A stretch of 64,000 nt of DNA from Lingula anatina (lineage: Eukaryota; Brachiopoda; Lingulata; Lingulida; Lingulidae): assembly GCF_001039355.2 (NCBI RefSeq), contig NW_019775767.1, positions 62,053-126,052 of the forward strand. The letters are read 5' to 3'. The notes beneath the pieces were generated by a model that saw only the letters and a list, made by a program, of their open reading frames with translations, did no database searches and was not told where the DNA came from. The position numbers and the translations under genes are program-made. The first letter of the stretch is position 1; each line of letters begins with the position of its first letter. Shown here in pieces: positions 11,901-20,649 of the stretch.

Positions 11901-14900
11901 ATGCGCAAGAATCATTACAGGCGGGTTCAATGTGCATTCTAAGTATTCCAGAGGCGTTCTTATAAAGCCATAAGATTTTAGGCCAATCTGAAATCCCCTC
12001 ATAATTATGGCACGAATTTTTCAATTAATTCATTCCGGCTGGTCCTGCTTGGTTCCTGCTGGTTTCGAATATGTCTGGGGGGGGGGGGGCTTAAGTTACG
12101 TGGCAATTCGAATATCCTTCGAATGTGATCAGAATGTTTCAAATATTGCCAGCATGCCGTGAGAATAGCTAAAATACAGTCATAGTATAGTTAGAATGCT
12201 ATTCAAATGCTATTCAATAATGTTCTACTTGGAATGCACTTCGAAAGTTTTTTTAACATTCAGGCCGACCACGAGAATGAGTAAAAATATTTGAAATGCA
12301 CTCGGAATTTTTAGAATTCTTTTTGAATATCCAGGAATGCAAAAAGAATTGTCTCTCTGGCGGCATTCTTGCTCATCTGCCTCTAGTGTGACAGGGGTAT
12401 TAGGCATTAATGAAAAAGCAGTTTGCTATTTGTTGAAGGAAAATGAACAGATTTTAAAATGTTGAACTTAAATCTCGATATAAAAAGAAATTTAAAGAGA
12501 AATTTAGGAGTAATCTTCCAGTCAACCTGTATCCGGGCCTGTATCTAGTGCTTATGCTGATGTGAAGATTATGACTGATCATGACTGGTCTACTTTTTGT
12601 TTTAATAAAATGCCACAGGCCAGAGTTAATAATGAAATCACCACGTACCTGTATCGAGTGCAAGTACCCCACCCCCAAAACCCACAACCAGTCGTATATC
12701 GTTGAGTTTGTTGTTTGGTTGCTTTTGTATAAACCATCACCGATGTACTTCTCCAATGAGTACAGACATGTCTAAAATAAGACAAAAATAATGTATTAAT
12801 TAAACATAAACTTTCCACGTTTAAATAATTATCAAAGTCTCTTTTTTTCTATGTCCAAACACATCTCATGCTATCAACTTTATATAGAGTAGAGGTCAAC
12901 ATTAAGTAATATAGGTGACTGTAAAAACAAGGCCATCTTGTAAGTACCCTGAGTTTCAGAGATAACTGGAAATTCACCTCTGCATGTAACTGATCAGTTC
13001 GCTTTTACATAAGGTAGACATAGGGATGAATGAAATCAAAGAGATTACTAATAATGCCGGAGTCTTTACAATATTGAGTGGTGATAAATTTTAAATTGCA
13101 CATGACAACGATTTACAGCCTCGCCCGATTTTTTCCCGTGACGTTTTTTGTCGCGCTGTCGGTCTATGCAGTAACAAAAACGAAAACAAATTGACTGAAA
13201 AGAAGCATACTTTTGTACCTTCAAGCTTCGTGACATGTTTCCTTATCATAAACCTCGTATTTCTACAAGTATTATTTGTTCAAAATACCAAAAGACAACA
13301 AACAACAATGGCATACCCTACAAAAACTGAAGGGTAAAAAGCACCAAGAAAACCTAATTGAAGCAGACACATGGCTTAACCACTTCTATAACCTATGGAA
13401 TCCCACCCCAGGACGAACAAGAAATAGATAATCAAATCAAAGCACATGAAAATATGCTAGGCGAGCCCACCCTCAACCTTCCCATAACTGTACATTAAGT
13501 CTAGAAAGTCATACGAAAGTTTAAAAAAATAGAAAATCTCCCATTGAAGACATGATAAGAAATGAAATGCTGAAGACAGGGGCACAGTAACTTACAGGTG
13601 TGCTTACTAAACTCTTTAATTTAGTGTTAGATACGTCAGATATCCCTGATCCATGGAACCTTGGGATTATTATTCCACTTTTCAAGTCAGGAGATTACAT
13701 GAACCCCTCAAACTACAGAGGACTCTGTATCACTAGCTGTTTGGGAAAACTGTTTAACTCTATATTAGCAAACAGAATCATTGAATACCTCCAATCAAAA
13801 AACAAGTTAAGTTAGATCGGTCGTTACGTAATTTGACGATTTGCGCAATTTCAGCGCATCGTCAATCATCTCTAACGACACTTCAGTCTGTTTTATAAAT
13901 TTGAGGAAATTAAATAATTATCTATAAGATAAACACACATCCTCAACTTGTCTGAAACTCTGTATGATCGATACAGATTTTCGACAACATTTGTCGTCTA
14001 TCCATACGACAACTGTAGCACGTTCATAGACTAATTAGGCCTACCCTTCAAGAAATCGTCGGAATAGCTCATTTTCCAATTTGAATTGGCACTAGAAAAA
14101 GTATGACAGCTAAAGCTCACAAATTATGCACGTAGGTGCTATATCATGTAAAGAATAAGTGTTGTAAATTCCAATCAAAGCGGCTGCGTACATTTTGAGG
14201 TAGAACGCCCTGAATGTGCTGCAAACCGCAGCTTAGAAAACCGGAAGTGCGGGACTTAGGACTTAGAGAAATTTGGACTGAGAAATACTTTGTAGCTTTG
14301 ATACAAATGTTCAGAAAATGGCCATACAGCTTGAAGAAAATTCACTAATCAAAATTGAAACTGCGTTATATTATACAGAAAAAATTGTGCACTTCTGACC
14401 TCGACTTGTCAGTGTCAGTGTAAACAAAGTGCACTGAACGCACCGCAAGCAAGTACGTGAATGCCGCATTTGACACTTTGTATCAGACGCTTCATTTTAC
14501 TTGACAACACGGTGTTTACGATGTCACGTTCATGTTATATTCATAAATAAATAACAACGGCAATAAACTATTTTCATATGCATGAGTATTTCCCTTATTA
14601 CTCTCTTCAATAATTTTGTTGTAAAGTTAATGGCTTACACCTTCGCATCAGTATGACAAATCTGAAAATAGCTGAGTATACTCACTTCAACTGTTAAACA
14701 TAATGAAAGTTTTTAATGTACTTAGATGTCTCTCCACACACACACACACACACACAAAATGATAAATAAAATAAATAAATAAATGAAAACGATTTAGTGC
14801 AAAAACACCCATTTTCCCATTGATTAGAATGGGGACTTCCGACTAGGGTCGGGTGAAACGCACTTCAACTTGGCGTAGTTCTCTTATTTAGTCGGTGACC

Positions 14901-16379
14901 CCCAATTTTTTTAGCAAAATTTAAATCTACTTGGATGCCTCTTTACACAAAAAGTTTTTAAAAAAAATTCAAACGTTAGAAAATAATAAAAAATAACGTT
15001 TTGGTGAAAAACACCCATTTGCCCATTGATTTGAATGGGGACTAGTACGTCACGCAGGGTGTAACATATTTGGGCCTAGTTCTCTTATTTGGTCGGTGAC
15101 CCCCAATTTTTTTGGCAAATTTTTAATGTACTTGGCTGTCTCTTCAAACAAAAAAAATTTTAAAAAAATTCGAACGTTGGAACATGTAACGACCGATCTA
15201 CCTTAAGTGAGGAACAAGCAGGATTTCGGCCGGAGTATAGAATTACCGATCATATCTTCACTTTGAAATCGATAATTAACAGATACATCAATCAAAATAG
15301 GAAAGTATATACATGCTTTATTGATCTGAGAAAAGCATTTGATACTGTGTGGTACAAGGGTCTACTATTGAAACTACTCAAAACTGGAGTAGGAGGAAAT
15401 TTTTACAGCATCATTAAAACAATGTACAGTAACACCAGATTAGGCATCTCTGTTGGGGAAGGGTACACAAAGCCTTTTATATCAAGGATAGGAATCAGAC
15501 AAGGGGGTAATCTAAGCCCTACCCTCTTTAATGTGTCCATCGATGATATCAAATAAATCTTTAAGAACAAAAATAAGGACTGCTCAGTTGATGGCCAAAA
15601 CCACATCCTTTATGCAGATGACCTTGTTCTGTTATCAACTAGCAAGGAAGGACACTTAACAGCACTTCAAACATATTGCAGACAGTGGAAGCTTCAGGTG
15701 AATGAGAAAAAGTCAAAGGTTGTCATCTTTAACAAACAAGGGAAACTAGACAAATATATAAACTTCTATATAAATAACAATATCATAGAATCTGTGAAGA
15801 ATTTCACATACTTAGGCATAACCTTCACAAATACAGGGTCTTTAAAAAAAGCAATTGAAAGCTGAAACAAAATGCAATGACAGCATCTTTTGCACTGAAA
15901 ACAGCACTTTCCTCACACCAAATAACTTCTCCCCTTCTATACATGAAATTTCAGAAAAAAACACACCAGGCTCTGAATGGCTAAATAGAGAAGTATACAT
16001 GTATCTGGCGGGGTCCTTTACGACATAAACAATATTAAAAAAAGAAATTTGATGCAAATAGCCCGAAAACATATCCCGAAAGCCGATAAACATGGCATAA
16101 AACGAGTTAACGACCTCACCAGGCATGGATAGGGTTAATTATCTTTCCGGTTTTGGTTTGTTTGGAGGATAAAATGCTGTGTTCTAATTTTGGATCCACG
16201 CCCCTCCCTTGATCGATCCTGTATCCACCATGCAGTGATAGACCTATGGAGTCACATATATAATAGATAATTTTTTAAATCAATAAAAATAAAAAAGGAA
16301 CGTACCCTGTGAGAGAACGAATTTCACTCAGCTGTTGAAGTAGTAAAAGCGCCAACAGACCCCAACGAATGACAGCCAT
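1009..16379 (-). CDS. Gene A: EMI-EGF single-pass receptor with tyrosine-rich tail (15 exons, 705 aa)
   Basis: Coding exons on the minus strand in 5' to 3' order: 16306-16379, 12649-12771, 9794-9897, 9280-9372, 8975-9091, 8688-8804, 7549-7671, 7189-7311, 4618-4740, 4251-4373, 3311-3433, 2229-2351, 1891-2013, 1636-1758, 1009-1514. Each junction has an AG acceptor and a GT donor, phases match, and the total is 2118 nt (705 codons plus TAG). Domain order: signal peptide (1-24), EMI (about 26-100), a plain EGF (about 101-131), ten further EGF modules (to about 537), membrane span (558-583), and a cytoplasmic tail of about 120 residues. EMI followed by EGF repeats recalls the MEGF6/MEGF10 families, but those differ in EGF type or in lacking this tail, so no symbol is given. 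It probably acts at the cell surface; ligand unknown. The first exon was chosen because its ATG opens a clear signal peptide ending at a strong GTACGT donor in the right phase. Confidence 0.85.
1636..4373 (-). CDS. Gene A exons 10-14: five near-identical DVDEC/DADEC EGF modules
   Basis: Exons 4251-4373, 3311-3433, 2229-2351, 1891-2013 and 1636-1758 each encode a module of the form D(V/A)[17 protein letters not shown] followed by [18 protein letters not shown]. They are 123 nt each and phase 1-1. The near identity, including flanking intron, points to recent tandem duplication. 2229-3310 and 3311-4250 are repeat units containing the same interspersed repeat and the same fossil exon. The Asn-Gly-Thr in each module is a possible N-glycosylation site. 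Confidence 0.87.
2405..2965 (+). repeat. Interspersed repeat in gene A intron, copy 1
   Basis: It starts near ACCTCCGCTAAGGAGGTTATG, runs through a TGTC run and a GATTTTGATGAAATTTTTAGG segment, and ends near GGTCTGCGCTCTCGGAGTGC. It matches copy 2 at 3478-3897 closely apart from an extra segment here. From memory, sequence of this style is scattered in many marine animal genomes; that recollection needs a database check. Both copies were spread by duplication of the EGF exon unit. Confidence 0.6.
3071..3176 (-). pseudogene. Decayed EGF exon (fossil of exon 4618-4740), copy 1
   Basis: On the minus strand the segment still reads [19 protein letters not shown], close to the [19 protein letters not shown] of the live exon 9. 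The N-terminal half has a deletion and stops, and the donor after the last Cys is gone. It is not in the predicted transcript. Confidence 0.75.
3478..3897 (+). repeat. Interspersed repeat in gene A intron, copy 2
   Basis: It has the same start and end segments as the copy at 2405-2965, and it lies at the same place relative to the upstream EGF exon. It therefore moved by local tandem duplication and not by a new insertion. Confidence 0.6.
4007..4110 (-). pseudogene. Decayed EGF exon (fossil of exon 4618-4740), copy 2
   Basis: It is a second copy of the same fossil, one tandem unit away from the copy at 3071-3176. It has the same missing middle part, so the deletion preceded the duplication. 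It has no working donor. Confidence 0.72.
4618..4740 (-). CDS. Gene A exon 9: divergent EGF module (EHDEC type)
   Basis: The exon reads [16 protein letters not shown], then [20 protein letters not shown]. It is an EGF module of a subtype different from the DVDEC modules that follow. It is 123 nt and phase 1-1, with TTAATATTAG and GTAAGG boundaries. Two decayed relatives of this exon lie at 3071-3176 and 4007-4110, so the subtype was once more numerous in this gene. Confidence 0.82.
4996..5058. repeat. TA dinucleotide microsatellite
   Basis: About 60 bases of alternating TA directly abut the Tc1-derived element that starts at 5059. The target of that element was TA, so it landed in or beside this run. 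Confidence 0.92.
5059..5425. mobile_element. Internally deleted Tc1-like element (MITE-like)
   Basis: It starts CAGCATTGGTCAAAAAGG and ends CCTTTTTGACCAATG-type sequence. The body matches the inverted repeat arms of the 1.66 kb element at 24034-25697, with a deletion near the left end and loss of the centre. It has no coding capacity and is a non-autonomous derivative of the same family. It lies in an intron of gene A. Confidence 0.78.
5440..7132 (-). mobile_element. Penelope-like retroelement with reverse transcriptase and GIY-YIG remnants
   Basis: On the minus strand from high to low coordinates there is a reverse transcriptase with [18 protein letters not shown] near 6933-7000, then [20 protein letters not shown] (6676-6921), and a segment with NLHPSI and LPFLDV near 6530-6640. 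[13 protein letters not shown] knuckle follows near 5900-5970, and a GIY-YIG endonuclease piece ([16 protein letters not shown]) near 5770-5870. This order is that of EN-positive Penelope-like elements. Frames are broken by stops and shifts, so it is dead. TA runs flank it at about 5425-5439 and 7133-7150. Confidence 0.85.
7189..7671 (-). CDS. Gene A exons 7-8: calcium-binding EGF modules
   Basis: Exon 7549-7671 encodes [16 protein letters not shown], then [14 protein letters not shown]. Exon 7189-7311 encodes [16 protein letters not shown], then [15 protein letters not shown]. Both have six Cys, the DIDEC calcium signature and the aromatic Gly-Ser-Tyr/Phe motif. Both are 123 nt long and phase 1-1. 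A Penelope-like element follows in the next intron. Confidence 0.85.
7981..8039. repeat. Poly-C / poly-A tract
   Basis: A run of C directly followed by a run of about 40 A lies in an intron of gene A. Confidence 0.9.
8246..8319 (-). pseudogene. Truncated EGF pseudo-exon
   Basis: After an intact TTATTCTCCAG acceptor the minus strand reads [20 protein letters not shown], then GDEM and a TAA stop. This is the first half of a calcium-binding EGF module with the second half lost. Splicing from exon 6 to exon 7 across it keeps the frame, while including it would end the protein. Confidence 0.7.
8688..9091 (-). CDS. Gene A exons 5-6: twin calcium-binding EGF exons
   Basis: Two exons (8975-9091 and 8688-8804) encode almost the same module, beginning [15 protein letters not shown] and [15 protein letters not shown] and ending [13 protein letters not shown] is the calcium-binding EGF signature. 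The intron sequence beside them is duplicated too (about 8615-8895 against 8905-9175), so this is a recent tandem duplication. An ATA trinucleotide run near 8887-8922 sits at the joint. Confidence 0.83.
9280..9372 (-). CDS. Gene A exon 4: short EGF-like module
   Basis: The exon encodes [20 protein letters not shown] followed by TRGYIGTRC. This is a compact EGF fold without the Asp-x-Asp-Glu-Cys calcium signature, of the type that commonly follows an EMI domain in the MEGF family. It has six Cys with EGF spacing, and phase 1-1 boundaries with clean AG and GTGAGT signals. Confidence 0.8.
9794..9897 (-). CDS. Gene A exon 3: C-terminal half of EMI domain
   Basis: The exon contains [20 protein letters not shown] followed by STC. 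The double Cys, Gly-Trp and final Cys are the hallmark of the EMI C-terminus (consensus CCxGWxxxGxxC). It starts in phase 2 after TTTTTCCAG and ends in phase 1 at GTGAGT. From here on every intron of the gene is phase 1, as is usual for EGF-exon genes. Confidence 0.82.
10973..12400. mobile_element. Transposon-like block built of GAATGC/GCATTC-type motifs
   Basis: Inverted ends CCCCGTCACACTAGAGGC at 11294 and GCCTCTAGTGTGACAGGGG at 12397 bound about 1.1 kb, with TAT directly outside each end. A degenerate further left end (CCCCGTCAATCAAGC) lies near 10975. The interior is filled with short GAATGC, GCATTC, ATTCGAA-like words at short spacing, whose preferred strand switches along the block. No coding frame is seen. 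The class is unknown; a three-base target duplication is suggested but short. Confidence 0.6.
12649..12771 (-). CDS. Gene A exon 2: N-terminal half of EMI domain
   Basis: After a TTATTTTAG acceptor the exon reads [11 protein letters not shown], then continues with [19 protein letters not shown]. The spacing of Cys and aromatic residues fits the first half of an EMI domain, a small Cys-rich module found just after the signal peptide in EMILIN and MEGF proteins. The exon is phase 2 at both ends and joins the exon at 9794-9897, which carries the diagnostic CCQGW motif. Confidence 0.75.
13265..16130 (+). mobile_element. LINE (non-LTR retrotransposon) fragment, interrupted
   Basis: The plus strand encodes parts of a reverse transcriptase: [13 protein letters not shown]-like and [19 protein letters not shown] (13600-13815), then [41 protein letters not shown] (15225-15540) and [11 protein letters not shown] (15606-15640). 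YADD is the catalytic motif. Stops at 15554 and later break the frame. A 1.39 kb TTAA-flanked insertion splits it at 13811-15202. It sits in antisense orientation in the first intron of gene A. Confidence 0.85.
13811..15202. mobile_element. Non-autonomous TTAA-flanked (piggyBac-like) element
   Basis: It is flanked by TTAA at 13807-13810 and 15203-15206. Taking it out restores the interrupted LINE reading frame ([11 protein letters not shown]) with a single TTAA. The ends are inverted: GTTAGATCGGTCGTTAC on the left and GTAACGACCGATCTACC on the right. TTAA target duplication is typical of piggyBac-type elements. No transposase frame is present. The right part has about three diverged tandem units of roughly 200 bases sharing CCCATTGATT and GTCGGTGACCCCCAATTTTTT. 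Confidence 0.8.
16306..16379 (-). CDS. Gene A exon 1: signal peptide
   Basis: The exon reads [20 protein letters not shown] followed by RSLTG. This is a typical signal peptide with a hydrophobic core after a single Arg. It ends in phase 2 at a GTACGT donor. The next exon begins with one base that completes a Gly codon, so the joint to the EMI exon is in frame. The intron that follows is about 3.5 kb and holds a LINE and a TTAA-flanked element. Confidence 0.8.
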
Positions 16380-19151
16380 TTTCACGGTTTACATGTACAT
16401 GTACCTCCGTGTAGCGTCTGCTGCACGTTAGATGAATGTCGGGAGTACTCTCCTCGCGCTTCCCTAATCCTCTCTACCAACACTCATGGCCTTTGGTAAA
16501 AAATGGTTTAAATGACATCATGTTAGATAAATGAAATATTTATCTGGGTACCTTTGATGTAATGTTTATACACGGTGGGGTCTTATCAGTTATCAAAGTC
16601 CTAAATCTCAGGTGCGTCAACGCGTTCCTTTTTATCTGCCTTTTCCGCTTGCCTTCAGTGAGGCTCTGGTGTCGGCCTTGCCAATTTCTCAAGTACACAA
16701 AATTTGCTTTTTCGTGAAACCTTGACAAGTTCTCTTCTCCGTTATTTCTAATATTTCCTCATTATTTCGGTTGATATTTTGCCATCCGTCCAACTCACAA
16801 TTAAAAGTGAAAGTTTTTTCGCACGCCTGCGCGATTGCTGGCGAATCAAGGATTTTAACGAAGGCAAGGATATTTATACTGATGTAGAGTAGTAACACAT
16901 ACTGTATATGGGCACATGACTCGAAAAGTGATTATTTTCGTTTCGTTCCACTCCTTACTTTAGTGAGGGTAGGGTAGGAGAAGAAAGAAGATAAGAGGGA
17001 GTAGATGGTACCAGTACATTTTGTTTTTTACCCTGGATCTTCCCCAACAACATAGTCGTAGCTATATATCAGCTAGATATTGACGGACTTAAAAACTAGG
17101 TACATACACGTATAATTATAACAGCGTGTGTGGTTTGTACTAGAATACTTATCCTGCCTAGCAACTAATGGCGGTATACCTAATAACGTTGGCCCAGGCC
17201 TAAAGCAGAAGTCATTTGTTTAAACACTTCCTTTTTGCAGGTAAAAGGGTGATAGAAAATATTTTCCAGTACATTAAAATATAAATCAAATTGGTGGATT
17301 AGACATTTGTAAGAGGGGCGGACAGTAATGAACAGGGTTCATGAAAAATTACTTTTCAATTATTATTGACGACCTGATCCACAGTTTAACATGCCGTGCT
17401 ATTTTTGAAAGGTAATAAATGTGGTATTTGTTGAAGTTTCATCTAAATATAGTGATTTCCTGTAGAGCATATTAATCACTACAAAATGTTTCTTTTTACG
17501 TTGTACGACTCAAATTAACTATATATGCCAAACGATAAACCAAATGCATCACTCAGTCAACTGACAAAAATCCTTAAAACTGTATCTTCTTCAAATTTCA
17601 TGTCGCAAAATGGATCTGTTTATCAGTCCCTCTAGTCTGTAAAAGTAAAAGTCGGCCAAGTGACGCAGAAATGTATCTAGCCATTTGCTGTATATGCGCG
17701 CTCAAAACAGAAGTATTCACGTGAGTGTTGGTGGAAACGACTGAAGATTATACGTAGTACATTCAGAAAGCAGAAAATATCTGTTAACACGTCATTTTTG
17801 GAAAACATAAAACGATACTGTAGGATTATTCTCATGTAGAGTCTCATGTAGCTTACTTTTCTTCTGTTTCAGATGTAACGATCTTTGTCAAGTTGTGCAA
17901 AAACCATCTGAACGGCAAATAATGTAGTGAATTCGAACTTATTTTTATACCATTTGGTATTTCTTTAGGTTTTGCTATATATTGAAACTATATGTTGGTA
18001 TTTTGGTAGATTTTGTGGCAATGATTTGATATGTCAGCTCCCATCAATTGCATCTTTACGTTGTACGTGAAAAAAGTCTCCAGCGTTCATTTTTTTTTTT
18101 TTTTTTTTTTTTTTTTAATGAACCCTTGCATGATCAAATCACTTTTGATATCAATCATTAAACTCCACTTTTATGTGCTGCATTACCTAATGTGAGAAGT
18201 TTTCAGTAAGTAACCGCAAATGCATGCTGATGACAGAGGTAAATTTCCAGTAATTTATGAAATTCAGGGTAGCACATAGCGTGAATAGCAGAAAATGAGG
18301 TTTTCTTAGTCGCGGTGTTTATGTTATCCCAGTATGCTTTTCTTTTTAATTATACTGTATCGCATTGGATAGCATGAATAAATTGCATTCCGTATTTTTG
18401 CACAATAAAAGCCAATGACAAGGATAACCTGTCACGCGTGTTACTGCCTACACACAACCCTTGTTAACCTAAGCGAAAATGAATTGCCTTACTGCTTAAT
18501 TTTGTGTTTATAATGCTTTTTATTGCTTAATAACTGTTTTGTTGTCTGGAGTTCAGAATACGCTACGTACAACAGGGAGCGACCGGTACCCTTTAAAATC
18601 ATGGGCGTTTACTAATGTTTCACAGTTCCCAATGTTCAAACAATTTCTTCTCGTTTAGTGGAAGTAAAGATATTTTACCTTCGTTTCAGACAGGAAAATG
18701 TTGTTATTGTAAAATATAAAATAAAAAAATGTAAGGTTGTACTCTTGTGTAAAATATATCATTAGACCATAATAAAAGACATGATATATATTGTATGCTT
18801 AAAGAGCGGGAAGTACAGCAATAGTCATACCCACGTTGAAATATCATAAATCGATAAATATATATTTATTTTCAAAAGAAAAAATATGTTAAAATGCTTG
18901 CTAAAAAGGTACAAAACTAAAATTTGGTAATTTTTGTAGATTTGGTATCTTTAGCACGCCAAGCATACAATAAGCTGATACATGTATACTATATATACGC
19001 AATAGATTGCATATACAGATATGAAAGAGAGAAAGATATACTCGAGCCGTAAGCTTTACAACACGGCTGATTAAATCGTCAGCCTAAATATACTGTAGTA
19101 TTTACAACTAGGCACCAAACCGCCAATGTTGCCTTACGACATGGCTCTTAG
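16380..19151. other. Intergenic spacer between genes A and B
   Basis: About 2.8 kb separate the start of gene A from the stop of gene B. It must hold the gene A promoter and the gene B 3' end. There is a poly-T run near 18090-18117 and an AATAAA on the minus strand at 18865-18870. No convincing exon or RNA gene is seen. Open frames at 16540-16898 have no splice support. Confidence 0.55.
18865..18870 (-). terminator. Candidate polyadenylation signal of gene B
   Basis: TTTATT on the plus strand gives AATAAA on the minus strand, about 280 bases past the gene B stop codon. Confidence 0.45.
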
Positions 19152-19645
19152 TTACTGTTCCTCGCTACTACTCCTAAGTCGAGTATAGTCGTTTTGTTGA
19201 GCTGCGTGGTGAGTTGAGATACTTTCATATTCACCAATAGGTGTCGTTGCCTCTTCTCTCAAACTTAACTGAGTGTACGCTTTCTGCTCAGGGCCATCTC
19301 GCACCATACCTTCATACGCGCGGTGAGAGTTCGAGGCATTTGTGGTATGTTCAGTCCTTGGTCCCGTATGTAATCTCTCATCGTGATTTGTCTCCGTGCT
19401 CTGGTACGAAGCTGGCAGAGCTTCAGTGTAATCGTAGGCATAATTATGGTAGTCCTGGGCGTCAGTTACAGCTGGCGCCGTGGCGTGCCCCTCTACCTTT
19501 TTCTCGCTGTTCCTACATCGACATACCGCGTAAACCAAGATGGCGGCGAGGATGACGGCCACAATGACGGCAAATGTCACGCCGATGATGAGTGAGATGT
19601 CAACTTGCGTATTTGTAACCACTGTAGGTTGCTCCGTGTCTTGAC
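19152..19645 (-). CDS. Gene B exon 26: membrane span and cytoplasmic tail
   Basis: The membrane span is at residues 1358-1383 (starting ISLIIGVTFAVIVAVIL), followed by CRCRN. The tail has Tyr1465 (AYTQL), Tyr1481 (GEYESI) and Tyr1495 (DYTRL), all of the Tyr-x-x-Leu/Ile type, plus DYHNYAYDY. It aligns along its length with the gene A tail (1009-1514), so the two exons are paralogous. It ends with TAA at 19152-19154. Confidence 0.88.
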
Positions 19646-20607
19646 CTGACGAATATAGTTAAACAATAAACTGAAAATATTCAGTGATGTAAAAAAAAAT
19701 ATAGATCGCAAATTCTCAACGGGTTTGGATAACGGGTCAATTGTTAAAATTTCCTTCACATTGCAATGCAAAGGCTAATTGCATTGGACACGTCCAGCTA
19801 ATTGTTTTTAGAAAAACGCCCAATAAACAACCCGGTTTCATAATACGTACAATCAAAACGACTGAATGACCCTGGTGGCGACGTTTTGTCCCCTTCACAC
19901 TTGATACACACGGACTGCGCCCGACGCTCCTGGTACGTATTTTCTGGACATGAATCGCAGGTTTTCAGGAGAGAGTTGTATTTTGTGCCAGGTGGACACT
20001 TAACTGAAAAAAAAATTTAAAAAATCAATAGAGAAATAGTTGTATATTATAAAACTGGGGCGGAACTTGATTACCGGTAGTTACTACCAGGTAGTAAGCT
20101 GTGCAAGTTAAGGTATCTGTATGTCTTCCTCTTACCGCAATATTTGTCCAGAACCTTCATCTGCCCTTCACCACAAGTTGTCTCTTCCTCGCCAGGCGAT
20201 CCCGTTTCAAAGGTGTAATTTATTCCACCATATTCAAACCGAAACTGACTGCTGACGATGAAGTTTGTCACATTCTCTGCCAGAGCTAAAACATTTTGAT
20301 ACTCATCCGTGCTGTTTTCCTCGCTATGAAAATAAGAAATCAATTACATTCATTTCTAATTAATATTTTACACGTTGATCATTGCTAACTTTCACTAGGG
20401 GAATAACCATGTAGGCCTACATGTATATCTAGTGACGTGTGCTAGGGGTTTCAGTCATGAATCCAAAGGCAAAATAGGCAACTACACATACCTACAAATC
20501 GCACAGGCAGAAATGATGACGAAGAATAGCCGCTCTGACTAGACTTGGTTAAAATGCTACATTAGAGCTCTAATGGGAATTTGTGCCTGTGTGTGTGTGT
20601 GTGTGTG

Positions 20608-20649
<42 letters not shown>

